Counted from the first letter of the stretch, positions 36,938 through 48,727 are shown. The stretch: DNA of 64,000 bases from Loxodes magnus (GCA_946699065.1 CAMPDV010000301.1:1-64000), one strand, 5' to 3'. The notes: a model not told the origin generated them from the letters alone. Made by a program: numbers and translations.

Positions 36938-37653
36938 TCACAGTTAACTTTTATTTGCTCCTACTCTCTCCTAAACTACAGAATGTCGTAGGACTTCATT
37001 AGTCCAACATCTTTTTTTCCCCAAAAAATCCATTTGTTCTTCTGTTTTCATCTCCAATTGTTATTCTAATCATTGATTCTTGAATTATATAAATTTTTCC
37101 ATATTTATCCTGTCCTTGTTATTCAAAAGTAGAATAGTTCTTCTAATGTTTGTTGCTTATTATTTCTTTCAACATTTTTTCAGCAGTGATTCTTTTATCA
37201 TAAGTAGCAACGGATTTTTCTAAGATAGAAATTTATCTTATTTGTTTAGATATTGAGATTCAATTTACATTGGAATACTTGATTACTAATCTAAAGCTTT
37301 TTAAACTACTACTTACTATTATTCTTACTTTTCTTACAGTTCATTTATTTGCTTTTAAAATTAAAAAATTGGAATTAAAACACTCGAGGAACTTCTTTGA
37401 ATTATTTTTCAATCTCTTCCATTTTAATTACTATTTATGATTAAATCTTATTAAAAAAATCCTTTCTTAGAAGGAAATTATAGGTCTAGTTATTCAATCA
37501 GATTTCTTGCATGTTTTCTAGTTTTTCTATCTTTTATATTTGCTATTTTAATTGTATTACATGCTAGTTATTCGTTATTCCATCGATTATATAAATCTAC
37601 CTTATATTGTATTTATTATTGATCAAATGGAAGAGAGTAATAACTTTCTACAT
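36938..37653 (-). CDS. Hypothetical protein with a 22-nt intron
   Basis: The start is ATG 37,653 or ATG 37,422 (MEEIEKQFKEVPRVFQFQFF), both in one frame. A candidate intron at 37,337-37,316 (GTAAG...AATAG, 22 nt) joins that exon to one reading SFRLVIKYSNVNWISISKQ, then SVATYDKRITAEKMLKEII, then GQDKYGKIYIIQESMIRIT and KKMLDQWSPTTFCSLGE. TGA stands at NVNW and DQW. An alternative frame over the last part also reads plausibly (MKTEEQMDFLGKKRCW), and its TGA at 36,940-36,938 is used as the end here, so the 3' end is uncertain. The product looks like a globular protein of about 200 residues. No family is recognised. Confidence 0.5.
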
Positions 37654-40600
37654 AAAAAATGGTTAAGAAATTAAATCCCAATAAAAAAAGGACACTACAG
37701 TTTAATGTGAATCTACAGAAATGATGATAAAAACTAGCAAAAATAATAAAATAAAGTTATAAATATTTTAAATTTAAATACTATAAAATATTAATTTGGA
37801 CTATGAAATCATTTAGTTTTCAAAATAAGCATAAAAATAAATTAATTCTATAAAACTAAAACTACATATCCAATAAATTATAAAACTAATTCCTTAAATT
37901 AATAATTCAAAAGCATATTTTATTCCATTATTTTAAAGAAGCTACTTTAAATTTTTTACGAGAAAGATTATACTTTAAAAGAATTAAATGGATAAATAGA
38001 GCTAAATTACAAGTCATATTATTGAAAAAAGTAATACTAAAGAAAATGGAAAATAGTTGATTGAAAATTGAAAATTTTAATAATAATAAATGCAATAATA
38101 ATTATAACTAAGATTATAAACATTACAAATGAATCCCAATGCTACTAAATATTGAAACTATTTTATTTTATTTTTAAATATTTTCTAATATAAAAAGCTA
38201 AAGATTAATTTCATTATGATAAATATGAATTGCTTTTAATCTTAATTAAATTAAATTAAAAGAAATAAATAAATTATAGTTAGAGATAATTTTAAAAAAC
38301 TATTATTAGAAATAATTTAAAAGTGTAAAAAGAAGTATTAAATAAAAGGTCAGTTAAAACTTTTAAGTTTCTTATTTGCTTATTTTCTAATCAAGATTTT
38401 AAAATTAAAAAAATAATATTTGATTTAATTAAAAAAATGAAAGTGAGATTTGAAAATTATTGAATAAATCATGCAAGAGATAAAAATTATATATAATAAG
38501 CAGAATATTAAACTGAAAAATTTCTAAATAGTTTGAGTTTAATTTACAAAACAAAATTTATTAGAAACATAATTGAGTATTTTAAATTTAAAAAGTGGCA
38601 ATTTAAAAGAAAGCTTAAATAAGTAATAAATATTTTAAGTAATAAATCTAATCACAAAAGTAAGTCTAATAAAATTAGAATGGAAAAAATCAAATAAAAA
38701 TGGGAAGAATAATCTTAGATCAAAAAGAAAAAGAGTAGTAAAAATTAAAAAGCTATATTTATTAAATAAAGAATAAATCTTTTAATCTTTATTATAAGTT
38801 TAGTAAATATTTGCTTTTCGTTAGCTTATTTGAATAAATTTTTCATTTACTTAGATACTAATATATGATATCTTGAATAAAGAAGGGAGATAGTATTAAT
38901 TTAAAATTTAAGTAAATATTGGTAAAAAAAATTATATTATAGAGCACATAGTACCGCAAAAGCACGCAACTATTTTAAAAAGTTTTTTTTATTTAAAAAA
39001 ATTCTTCGATATATTCCTTCCCATTTCAAGTATTCCCTTGAAAATCTGTTCTTTAACTTTAAATATATATGGAGACTAAGTTTTATACATGATATTTATT
39101 CTAAACAGTCTGTTAATGGATATAAAGAGTATATCCTTCGTATCAGATTCTGCAAACAAGAATTTATTTAAGAAAACTATAATTAAAAGAAAAACTAAAG
39201 TAAATAAACAAATAAAAAAACTTTAGAAGAATTATGATTTTATTGGGCGAAAGATAAATCTTTTGTTTAGTCTGATAACTTTGTTTTATTGTATTGAAAC
39301 TAAGATTTTAATGCACTCTTTCCAAATAGTAATAGTCTTTTATTTAGTAAATTCCTGAGAAAAATGTTAATTTGTGAATATATTTCCGATTATTATTAAT
39401 AAGTTAATAGTTAGCTAAGTATATTTGGTCATAAGTTATTAGTAAATAATAATTAATTTATTTAAATACTAAGTTAACTTTACATATGCTTTCATCTTTG
39501 TAATCATTTCTAGTTTCCATTTGAATAAATGATATGAGACTTTTGAAGTAAAAAATGATAAATAAAGGAAGATATTTATTAAATAAGGTTAATTAGAATT
39601 TTGATATTATGTGAATTGTATTTATTTATCTTGACTCATGTTGGTTTAAAAATCTAAAAAGCAAGATGTTCAGGAATCATTTATTATATAGAATCTCTTC
39701 TAAATAAAAGCATATCTTAAATATAATTTTATTACACAAACTAATTTAATTAGTTATATTTCATCTAAAGAAGGATTATTGAAGTATATATCTCTATAAA
39801 TAATTTTAAGAAATTATAGCTTATAATCTTATAATAAATTAACTAATTAATTAGTTAATTTAAGACTGCTCTAGAGATTCTGACTATAAAAGTAAAATAG
39901 TAGTGAGTTTTAGTAAAATTAGATATTTAATGACTACTTAATAAAGATATTAGAGATAAAATAATTATAATTAAATTATATTAAAAATATATTTATTACT
40001 ATATATATAAACTTCTAATCAAGGCTATATTACTATATACTCTATATTATTTACATTTATATATTAATAAAATTAACAAAACACTATAGTTTATTTATCA
40101 ACTTTAAAATGTTTCTATGATTACTAAGATATAATTTCTTGTAATTATCAAAGTAATTTTCTTTTCCATTGTTTCTTTACTCCTATTATTATATAAATAT
40201 TTGCATTTAAATCATCAATAAAATTTTCTGTTAAATCTTCAAAAGTTATCTTATCTTTTATGCATAATTTAATTAAAAAAAGTATTTTAGTTACGAAAAA
40301 TATTTTTCTTATTTATTGTTTATTCTCAGAAATTTAGTTATATAGTACTTAGTTACCATAAGATTAGGAGGAAGATAATTAACTTTTTATAAGCTTAAGA
40401 GTTTCTTTTTAAAAATATAGAAACTGATAAAGAATGTTTAGGGTTATTGTAGTTAAGCACTTATTTGAATGGAATAAATAATTTAGACTTACTATTAGTA
40501 TTTTGATGTTTGAATATAAAGGTTAAATAAAAAGTAAGTAGGTTTTAGTAAAGGATTGAATAAGATATAGAAGTTCTAAATATTAGATTAATTAAATAAA

Positions 40601-40735
40601 TAGCTGAAGTAGCACTATTTAAAGGAAATATCTATGATAAAGAAGATTTATACTTAGTTTGATTAAAAGAGGTTCATAATTTTAGTTTTATGAAATTAAT
40701 GATTTACGTTTCTTTGGAAAAATAAATAGCACTTA
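37654..40735. other. AT-rich stretch without a supported gene
   Basis: About 3 kb, mostly A/T, purine-rich in part (37,900-38,800). I saw no frame with steady codon bias and no RNA gene. It contains the short GC-rich motif at 38,938. Confidence 0.4.
38938..38975 (+). repeat. GC-rich motif, copy 2
   Basis: TAGAGCACATAGTACCGCAA then AAGCACGCAACTATT, about 70-75% like the motif at 33,785 by eye. Both sit in otherwise unremarkable AT-rich DNA. Confidence 0.45.
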
Positions 40736-40737
40736 TT

Positions 40738-42160
40738 CTAGTTAAGAATTGAAATAAATATCTTGATCTGTAGTAAGAACTGGTTTTGGTAGTTTATATG
40801 TGATAAATTTAATGTAATTAGATTATTTATAAGGATGAAGTTAAATGGCTTCATTAAAGAATCTATTGCTTCTTTATATTTCTTAAAAATTGCTAAATAT
40901 TTTCCTAAATAAGTATAAATATCAACAAAATAAGGATCAAATTGTTTAACTTTGCTAAGCAATAATTAGCTTCTTGGTATTTTCCTAATGTGTAAAAAAT
41001 AGTTTTCCGTTGTAAGGTCGAGTTGATTTTGGATCTAGTTAAATGTTTGATAGTAAGGATTTGCTTGTTCATATTTCTGAAGACTATAGAATTTACTTTT
41101 GCTCTAATAAGTTTTAATATAATTTGAAGCTATTTAAATAGCTTTGATAAAGTATTATATTGTTCTGCATATTGGCAAAGCTTTGAGGACGTTTCTTTTA
41201 TTATTATAAACATCAATAAAATTAAGATGGAGTTAAATAGTTTTTTGAAAGCAAAACTAAGACCTTTTTAGCTTACATAGGAGTGTTAGGTTTTCCCTTT
41301 TAAGCTGGAGTTTTGGATAATTTGAAATAGTTTGATCATAAGAATGAATTTGTTCTTGTTTACCTATATGTTTGTTTTTGCACTGTAGCAGGAAAATAAT
41401 TAGGATCTAGTTGATTTGTCATAAGAATTTAGTAGTTGTTAGGATATATTTAAACTAATAGCGTTTCCTTTTCCATTATATGTAGGAAAATGGTTAGGAT
41501 GGAGTTGCTTTGCTGATACTATGGTTGTTTATATTTACTTAGTTCAAAAGAGAATTTGCTTTATGAATATAAGATGAAGCATAATTAAATTCTATTTGGA
41601 TAGCTCTTCATAGCAGTTTTTTCCTTGTTCATATTTATCTAGATTATTAAGAGAAGTCCCTTGAAATAAGCATTAATATTGGATAAGTTAAATAACAATA
41701 TTATAGCAATCTATCGCTTCTTCATGATTTCTTCGATTAGTTAATTTATTTTTAAAATAAGCAAAAGCATACCCTGATATGATGGTTATATTAAAACAAT
41801 TAAACGCTTCTTTATACTTCTTCAGACTACCAAAAGAAGTTCCATAAATATATTTAGCACCAATCATAATGGAATTAGTTGAGTAGCTCCGTGAAATAAA
41901 TGAAAGCGCTTCTTGATATATTTATAAACTAGCAAAAGAAGGAATTTTCACGAATAAAGCATAAATGGTTGGTTGGTAGATTGATTGGTTGTAATTAGTT
42001 GATAATGAAGGTTGATCTAAGTAAGTATAAGCGTAATTTAATAGTTAATTAGCATAATTTTTAGAGTCTAATTTTTAGATATTTGTAATTGAAAGTTAGT
42101 TTTTAAAGGTTTATAGTTTGGTATAATATACATATATGTATACTAATTTTAAGAATATAT
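40738..42160 (-). CDS. Tetratricopeptide (TPR) repeat protein, frames broken
   Basis: The minus strand encodes repeated TPR-like units. The upstream part reads LDSKNYANQLLNYAYTYLDQ and then QIYQEALSFISRSYSTN. Next come GSLKKYKEAFNCFN, then EAIDCYN, then NNLDKYEQGKNCYEEL. The downstream end (40,962-40,738) has DPYFVDIYTYLGKYLAIFKK and YKEAIDSL. The 34-residue spacing and the YxEAIxCY-type second helix are those of the TPR family, which mediates protein-protein contacts. Units fall in different frames, so the gene has short introns or is a pseudogene. It lies almost exactly at the centre of the inverted repeat. No start codon is fixed. Confidence 0.6.
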
Positions 42161-42479
42161 AGTATAGGTTTGAATAGTAATATAACTAAACTAAAGATTA
42201 GCAATCTAATATCTTAAGTATATGATATAGATACTATATATAAAATAGTTTAATTAATAGATCTAATAATCTTTTCATACTTTTGAAATAAGCAAGGAAA
42301 TATTAGAGTTAGTAATCAGAAGCTTATATAATGATATAAAAAGTTATATTAGTTTAGTATTAAGTATTGCTAAAACAAATAGAGTAAGATAATTTAAGTA
42401 TACTAATATTTTGCTAATTTTAAACAGCTAATTATCAATTAGGATTTAGATAATGTCTTATAGCTTAAATAATCAATTC

Positions 42480-42572
42480 AATCAAACCTTTCATTATTTT
42501 GCAATTCATTTACAAATCTACCTAACATTAGTCTCAATCAAATATTAAAACAACCTTCAAATATTAGCTACC
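42480..42572 (+). promoter_or_regulatory. G-depleted tract
   Basis: About 90 bp with very few G on the plus strand, directly before ATG 42,573. Its composition resembles the other leader tracts. Confidence 0.25.
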
Positions 42573-42800
42573 ATGCATAATAGATAAACACTAACTATAT
42601 CTAAAAATAGGGGTTGCTAAGTAAAAATCATATAGAAGCTAAGCAATCTTTCTATTGGCAAGCTAAAATAAACATTCAAATATCTTTTATGTAAAAAGAA
42701 AAAATCTTAAGACTCGAAAAAATAGAAAGTTGTTAGAGGATATTTGAAAGTAAATTAGATAAAATGATTAAGCATATTCCCAGGTTGGTTATATAAAGTT
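42573..42800 (+). CDS. Short coding-like stretch, hypothetical
   Basis: An ATG at 42,573 gives MHNRQTLTISKN. Further on, another frame reads NIFYVKRKNLKTRKNRKLL. It is basic and short, and coding bias stops after about 42,800. It could be the 5' end of a decayed gene. Confidence 0.25.
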
Positions 42801-43796
42801 AAGATTAATTAGTAAATAAATAGTTGGTAATAAATATGATAATATAGATTATATAATAAACTAGCTTATGTATAAATAAATATATGATTAATAAATATTT
42901 GGATTTAAAGGAATTAAATTAATTAATTATTTTAATAATAAAAGTAAAAATAAAGCTTTAAGTATGTTTAATTATTTAATATTATTTATAATCAAATATC
43001 TCATTTTAATTATCTTTTTTACTTTTTAGTTAAAAAAGAAATTTCTTTTTTAGTTCTAAAGATAATAGTTTATATGTTTAATATTTAAAAGAATAGTATA
43101 GATATTCTTATTTTTAATTGAGGCTACTTGAGTAATCATTTTAATTAATTGAAGTAATTAGAACACACTAATTATTCCTTAAGTTATTTAATAAACTTCT
43201 ATTTAGAATGGCAATAGGTTATTAATTTTGTTTATAAATAACATTATAATTAAGCTTTAGTTTTAAAGGAGTAACATTAATTTCTTTATAAATAGAATAA
43301 ATTTACTCTTTACTCTTTAGTTTATATTTAAAGTTCTAATCTAAATTAAATTATTTCAAAGAATCTAAATTTTAGCATTTAACTTAATTTGTAAATTATT
43401 AAAAGCACAAATAGACTACTTTAATCTACCTTTTTAGCAATGTACTTTATATAATATCTATATATTAATTTATAAAGTGCTTAATTATTCTAGTATATAT
43501 AAACTTGTTGTAAGTTAGTAAGGTTTCTCATTTAACACTTCTAAATATAAATAAGAAAATATAAGCATTTAAGATTAATTAACTAATTCTTACACAGTAA
43601 TTAAAATAACTAAATAAATAAAACATAAGTATAAAGAAATAGTATAAGATATTTCATTAACCTAAAATTTATTATTCTCCCTTATGTCTCCCATACTACC
43701 ATATTATCAATTTCATATTTCCTATTTTTACATTCATTTTTAATAACTTATACAATACATCAAAACAATATTTATATCAATCAAAAGTCCTTTAAC
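42801..43796. other. AT-rich stretch, ending in a G-poor tract
   Basis: About 1 kb without a supported gene. The last 150 bp, just past the stop codon of the minus-strand gene at 43,797, are C-containing and nearly G-free on the plus strand. Confidence 0.35.
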
Positions 43797-44846
43797 TCAC
43801 TACTTCTTTACCAACATCAAATTTATTATACAAACTGGAGACCAAAAATATTTTATAATCAACAAACAAAATACCTAAAGTTATATGCATTTTAGTTTAG
43901 GGAATATTCTATACAAACTTTCAAATTCTACTAAAGGATTCTTCAGTTTATTTTATAAATCTAAATTAATATCTTTTAGATCAATATTTTACTTTAACCT
44001 ATTTATTTTTAAATCCTATTTTAAAGATTAAGATAACTATAATGCTTTAACTATTTTTAATATGCAATATAATCAAATATCTTTAATTAGGAATTTAACT
44101 TTTAGTTTACTAATTCTTTTATTTACTTTTATATATATAATTATTATATAACTTATAATCATTATTAATTATACTTCTATCAATCTCTTTTCTAATTTTT
44201 AACTACAGTATATTGCAACCTTCATAATCTTTCTCTGTCTTATGAATCATGATAGCGTATCAGCTATTATTCTTTTCTCCATAGATATTTGATTTAGATC
44301 ATATTAATTGTCAAATTTTTATTAGAGTTTAAGTCTTTTACCTTCACACATTTGATTTTGATAATCGAATTTTTATATTATTTTAATTCTATAAATCTTA
44401 CCCTCTGGAGTAATTTACGGATTAATTAATTTTTCTCATTCCTTTTATAGTTTCTTATTTTCAACTTTTTGTTTATTTAAAATTTCTAGCTATTCTTATT
44501 AAATATTCATGCATTTTACAGAGCCAGCATCTAATATTTATCTTTTCTCCTTTTTTTATTAGCTGCCTTGCTAGTTAATATCATATAATAATTATGAGGT
44601 AGATTATTCAAAAAAAGGCTTTCAACAAATTAGTTTAATTTTTCCACTATCTACAGTATTCTCAAATCGAGTTCTTAAACTGAAGATAGCCACTAATTTA
44701 AGATGTTCTGTTTTAATTTTCTTGTTTTAGCATATTAATGCTAGCTTTAAGGCATTAAATTTGTTCTTTAAGTGAGTGTAGCTGTACTGATAGTTATTAG
44801 TTTATCTATTACATATATTTTAGAGAAGCATATGCTGAGAATCCAT
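43797..44846 (-). CDS. Intact-looking coiled-coil protein, 349 aa
   Basis: One unbroken frame of exactly 350 codons runs from ATG 44,846 to TGA 43,799-43,797 if TAA/TAG are Gln and the internal TGA codons are Trp. The N-terminus reads MDSQHMLLQNICNRQTNNYQ. The middle is strongly charged, with SLRTRFENTVDSGKIKLICW, then EQLEILNKQKVENKKLQKEW and EKLINPQITPEGK. The C-terminal third has KDINLDLQNKLKNPLVEFE. TGA fits Trp at KLICW-KPF, LQKEW-EKL, DTLSW-FIR and KDIW-LYC. No family is recognised; a cytoskeletal or scaffold role is only a guess from the coiled coil. Sequence upstream of the start is C-poor on the plus strand. Confidence 0.6.
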
Positions 44847-45554
44847 TTCATATGTCTATTGCAGAATTAATTTCTTAATTTGGTAAGTTTTGTTAGTGTT
44901 AAGAATAAATAGGATTAAAAATGGATTAGTAAAAGGGTAAGATGTTGTAGTTTTCTCTGGTGATATGAGAATGTAATAAAGGAATTTAGGCATATGAATA
45001 TATAATAATTGATATTTTTTGAATGTAAAAATAGGAAAATAATAATAATGTTAATTGTCTCTATTTATACAACTTTAATTAAAGGAATAAATTAAGAAAT
45101 GCTAAATATTAGAAACTTTAAATGCTTCTTAAATATTACTTTAATCAAATTTTATAATTACTTCAAAGATAATTTACATCATAATATGAGAAGGCTTTTC
45201 AGAATAGTAACTTAACTAGTAAAATATTTTCTATATAATATATAAGATAAATGAAAAAGCTTAAAATATTTCAGGAAAGTTCTTTTAATTTTATTAATGT
45301 ATTATCACAAAATAATTCAAATCTACATTTTTTAAAACAAACATTAATTCCATAAATAAATGATTATAATTAGTCTATTAGGATAACTTTAATATTGCTT
45401 TAAAGTTGTTGGTTCTATATAAATTATTTTATATAAATAAGGGATAAAAAATGGAAATGTATTTGAGTTCATTAAAATATAAACTATAAGAATTCTTAGA
45501 TAACTTAGAAACTAATTTTTAATATTTAAGAAAACGGTGAGGCTATAATTAAAA
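44847..45554. other. Intergenic stretch before the tRNA genes
   Basis: About 700 bp, AT-rich. The first 200 bp are C-poor on the plus strand, as expected if this is the leader of the minus-strand gene. Nothing else is recognised. Confidence 0.35.
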
Positions 45555-45627
45555 GGGGATCTAGCTCAAATGCTAGAGCGCTCCTTTCGCATACGAGAGG
45601 CAACGGGATCGATACTCGTGTTCTCCA
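45555..45627 (+). tRNA. tRNA-Ala (anticodon CGC)
   Basis: 73 nt, starting GGGGATC and ending TTCTCCA. It has the D-arm TAGCTCAAATGCTAGAGC, an anticodon loop TTCGCAT with CGC in the middle, and a T-arm ACGGG-ATCGATA-CTCGT. The identity GG...CCA with discriminator A agrees with alanine. The acceptor stem has one U-U mismatch at the sixth pair and a G-U at the third; the anticodon stem has one C-C mismatch. A T-run follows after the 3' end, suitable as a pol III terminator. Confidence 0.85.
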
Positions 45628-45700
45628 TTTTTATGAAAGTAAAATGATAAATAAACTATAAAGATATTAGTTATTTTTAAATAAGTCATATAATAATAAA

Positions 45701-45773
45701 TAAGCTTTAGCTCAGTCGGTAGAGCGCCACCCTTTTAAGCTGGTGGTCAAGGGTTCAAGTCCCTTAGTCGGCG
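45701..45773 (+). tRNA. tRNA-Lys (anticodon UUU)-like, damaged 5' acceptor strand
   Basis: The D-arm TAGCTCAGTCGGTAGAGC, an anticodon arm CCACC-CTTTTAA-GCTGG with UUU, the T-arm AAGGG-TTCAAGT-CCCTT and discriminator G are those of a lysine tRNA. The 3' acceptor strand AGTCGGC predicts a 5' strand GCCGACT, but the sequence has TAAGCTT, which pairs at only two or three of seven positions. A TTTTT terminator follows. It may be a pseudogene whose 5' end was replaced, or it may need 5' repair. It lies 73 bp downstream of tRNA-Ala. Confidence 0.7.
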
Positions 45774-46299
45774 TTTTTATCGTCTAAATACAATTTTTAG
45801 CTTATAATTTCAAAAATAAACTTTTAATTATAGAACAGTCTATAATAGATCTATAAAGCAGTAATAGAAAGACTTTAATAAACCTTAAAAAAGAAATATT
45901 TTACATTCTAAATTTGAAAAATAGATTGAAGCTAGTTAAATAAACAATAAAGTTTAGTATAAAGGCTAATATTGAGATTTGTAAAGAAATTTAGGAAAAT
46001 AAATGTAAATAAATTTAATTTTTTTTATTAAAAAACTAAAATTATTAGATGGGAATAATTATATTCAAAAGTTTATTATATCCAATAATTAAATTTTGTT
46101 TCCAAATAGTGGTCAAAAGTTCTTTGGTTGATTTTAAATATTTTTAGAAATTTTATTATTCTAATAAATTCAAATGTTTTAATTTAAATTTTTAAACTAA
46201 AAGAGTTTTTTGACATTTATAACTGTAAGAATTGCTTTCTTCAATTATAGACGTTAGTAAATATTTGTAAAGCTTTTTAACATTTTTAATGCTTTGTAA
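45774..46299. other. AT-rich intergenic stretch
   Basis: About 520 bp between the tRNA genes and the non-LTR element remnant. No gene, repeat or motif is seen. Confidence 0.4.
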
Positions 46300-47300
46300 A
46301 TTAATCTTGATCTCATCAATTTTTAATTACTCATGCTATAGTATCATCTTTTATTTCTTACTTTTTGCTTTTTGCTTTTCTAATGATTCTAGTCTTCTTG
46401 ATATAAGTTTCATGTGAAATATTTTTATTTATAAATCTAAATATCCCAAATAAGACTTCGAAAAGAGTTTATAAGTCCTTAATCATATAATATAAGCGTC
46501 TTAAGTTATAATTTCCAATCTTTTAAAATAGTAAATTCTTATATTAGAATAACATTTATATTTAAAAATATGCTCGAATGTATAATACTCTCCACACATA
46601 CAGTAGGGGTTATCAATAGGATAATGACAATCTTAGAGATCTTTTTAAAATTATAGGATTATGTTCTAAGTTTATATATACTAAAATTTATTGTCTAAAT
46701 TATTTGTTCAACTTAGTGTAAATAATTAGTGGAAATTAGTAAATATTATTAAATAGCTTATCATATATTTTAGCCATTCTCTTAAACTTTTTAGTAGCTG
46801 TATTATAGAAATAATGTTGTATTTTGTCTCTTATATATTTAGTAAAATTTTTTGAACTTATATTAATCTAGGGATTCTATAAATCGATATTATAAAGGTC
46901 TAATTCATGTAGATTTTTATTTAAAAATTTTTCGTATAAATCTACTAAAAAAAGAATTTAATTTGTAGGTAAAAACACGAATAATTAATTGTAATACAAA
47001 AGAGCAACAAGAAAGCACAGGAAGCAAGGGGTAAGAGTTGGAAGATGAAACGAAGGATACATAACTTTAAGGAGATAATAAAAATGAAGTATCTGATTCA
47101 TATGATAAGTTAATTTAAATATAATTTTTGAATGAATTCTCAAGCAAAAGATTGATATTATTTCTTTCTTATACATTTGCTAAGTTTAATATAGTTATTT
47201 TCTGGAAATTTCTAAAATCTTTGATGTTGTTATCTGAATATATGTGCAGTGGCATGTCTATATAAGGTAAATTTGGTTTTTAATAAAATGTTTATTTAAT
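46300..47300 (-). mobile_element. 3' remnant of a non-LTR retrotransposon
   Basis: On the minus strand a segment encoded near 46,640-46,570 reads DNPYCMCGEYYTFEHIFKYK followed by C, matching the C-terminal zinc motif (C-x-C...H...C) found after the reverse transcriptase/RNase H of LINE elements. Upstream, in another frame, YIRDKIQHYFYNT, then KFKRMAKIYDKL and LVYINLEHNPIILKR resemble the helical linker before that motif. Near 47,230 MPLHIYSDNN may be part of an RNase H domain. No reverse transcriptase core is seen, so this is a 5'-truncated, frame-shifted copy. It differs from the arm LINE, whose end motif is CSNGVENQFHIIEIC. Confidence 0.55.
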
Positions 47301-48727
47301 TTTTTGGTTTTATAGTTCTCAAAAGGAAATTGGGTAGAAATAATGATTTGGTCATAATTTGTATCCCATAAATCTGTTAATTATATGAACTGAAATAAAA
47401 GTTATGACTTTGTGGAAGTGAATTTAATTTGAAAGGTATTTAGGAAAAAGTTTAGGTTATTACTAATCTGACTATATTTCTGATATTAAGACTAAAATTA
47501 TGTTTAGTAATAATAAAATGTAATAAAAGTAGTACTTTTTAGAATAGCTTTATTAATAATTAATATTTCTTTAAAAAATGTAATTAATTCTTTTTTATTA
47601 ACTTGTTACTCAAATATTGTAAATGCTAAAATATAAAAATGTATACTATTTTTTTAATAATAAGCATACTAATTATTATCCTTAAAATGAAATTAATTTT
47701 TAAACTAGAAAGTTAAATTATTAGATAAGATATTTTATAGCTTATTATTAATCATTTAAAACATTCTTTTACCTTCATTATTAAAAAATACTTTTTATTT
47801 ATTAGTTTTATTTCATAGTTAATAGTAATATATTTATTTAGATTTATATAATTAATTGAGCAATCTTTTAGTTACATTTTAAAGCTTACAAATTTATTTT
47901 ACTTAAAATTAATTTCATTATTATTTAATTATAAACAATCAATAATTTAGGTTTATAATTAACTAATTAGTTGCATAGGCTTTATTTTAAACTTCAAATA
48001 TTGATAAAACATAAATAGTAGTGATATATATAAACTAGTTATAAAATAGATTTAAACTTAAAATTTTATATTTATTTCTAAGAATTAATTGAATATCTTA
48101 TTTAAATTTCTCATGCTATAAATCATTTAAAAAACTACTATTTTTATTATAAAAATCTTAATTTCTTTAAATTTTATTATGAATCAATATTTAATACTTT
48201 AATATACTCATTTTTTAATTACTTACTTACCATTTCATTTTGTTTCTCATATCATTATTTCATTTTTTAATCAATCAATGTTTTTTAATATCTCTTCAAT
48301 CATAAATAAAGTATTAAATATCTTATTTATTCTCAAAATAACCTATACCATTATCATTTATATTTAATCAAAAATATTACTTATTTTAAATATATTAGTT
48401 AAACCATTATTTAAAACATATTCTAAAGTATCAACTAATTTTACTACTTTCCATACTTCAACTATTTAGACTCTTCAATTTATACAGTTACTATCTTTCT
48501 TATTTTATTCAAATACTATTAAAATATTATAATCAATCATTAATTTACCTTAAGATATTTTGCTTTTTCTTTTATTAAAAATAATTTTTTCTGCATTTTA
48601 AAACTTCTGAGATGGAAAAAGTTTATTTAATATTTTTACTTAATAAATTTCTCTATTAGATTACTATGGAAATAACATGTTGAAAAAAAAATTGATATTA
48701 AAGTATTAGTCTGAAATTTTTCAAAAA

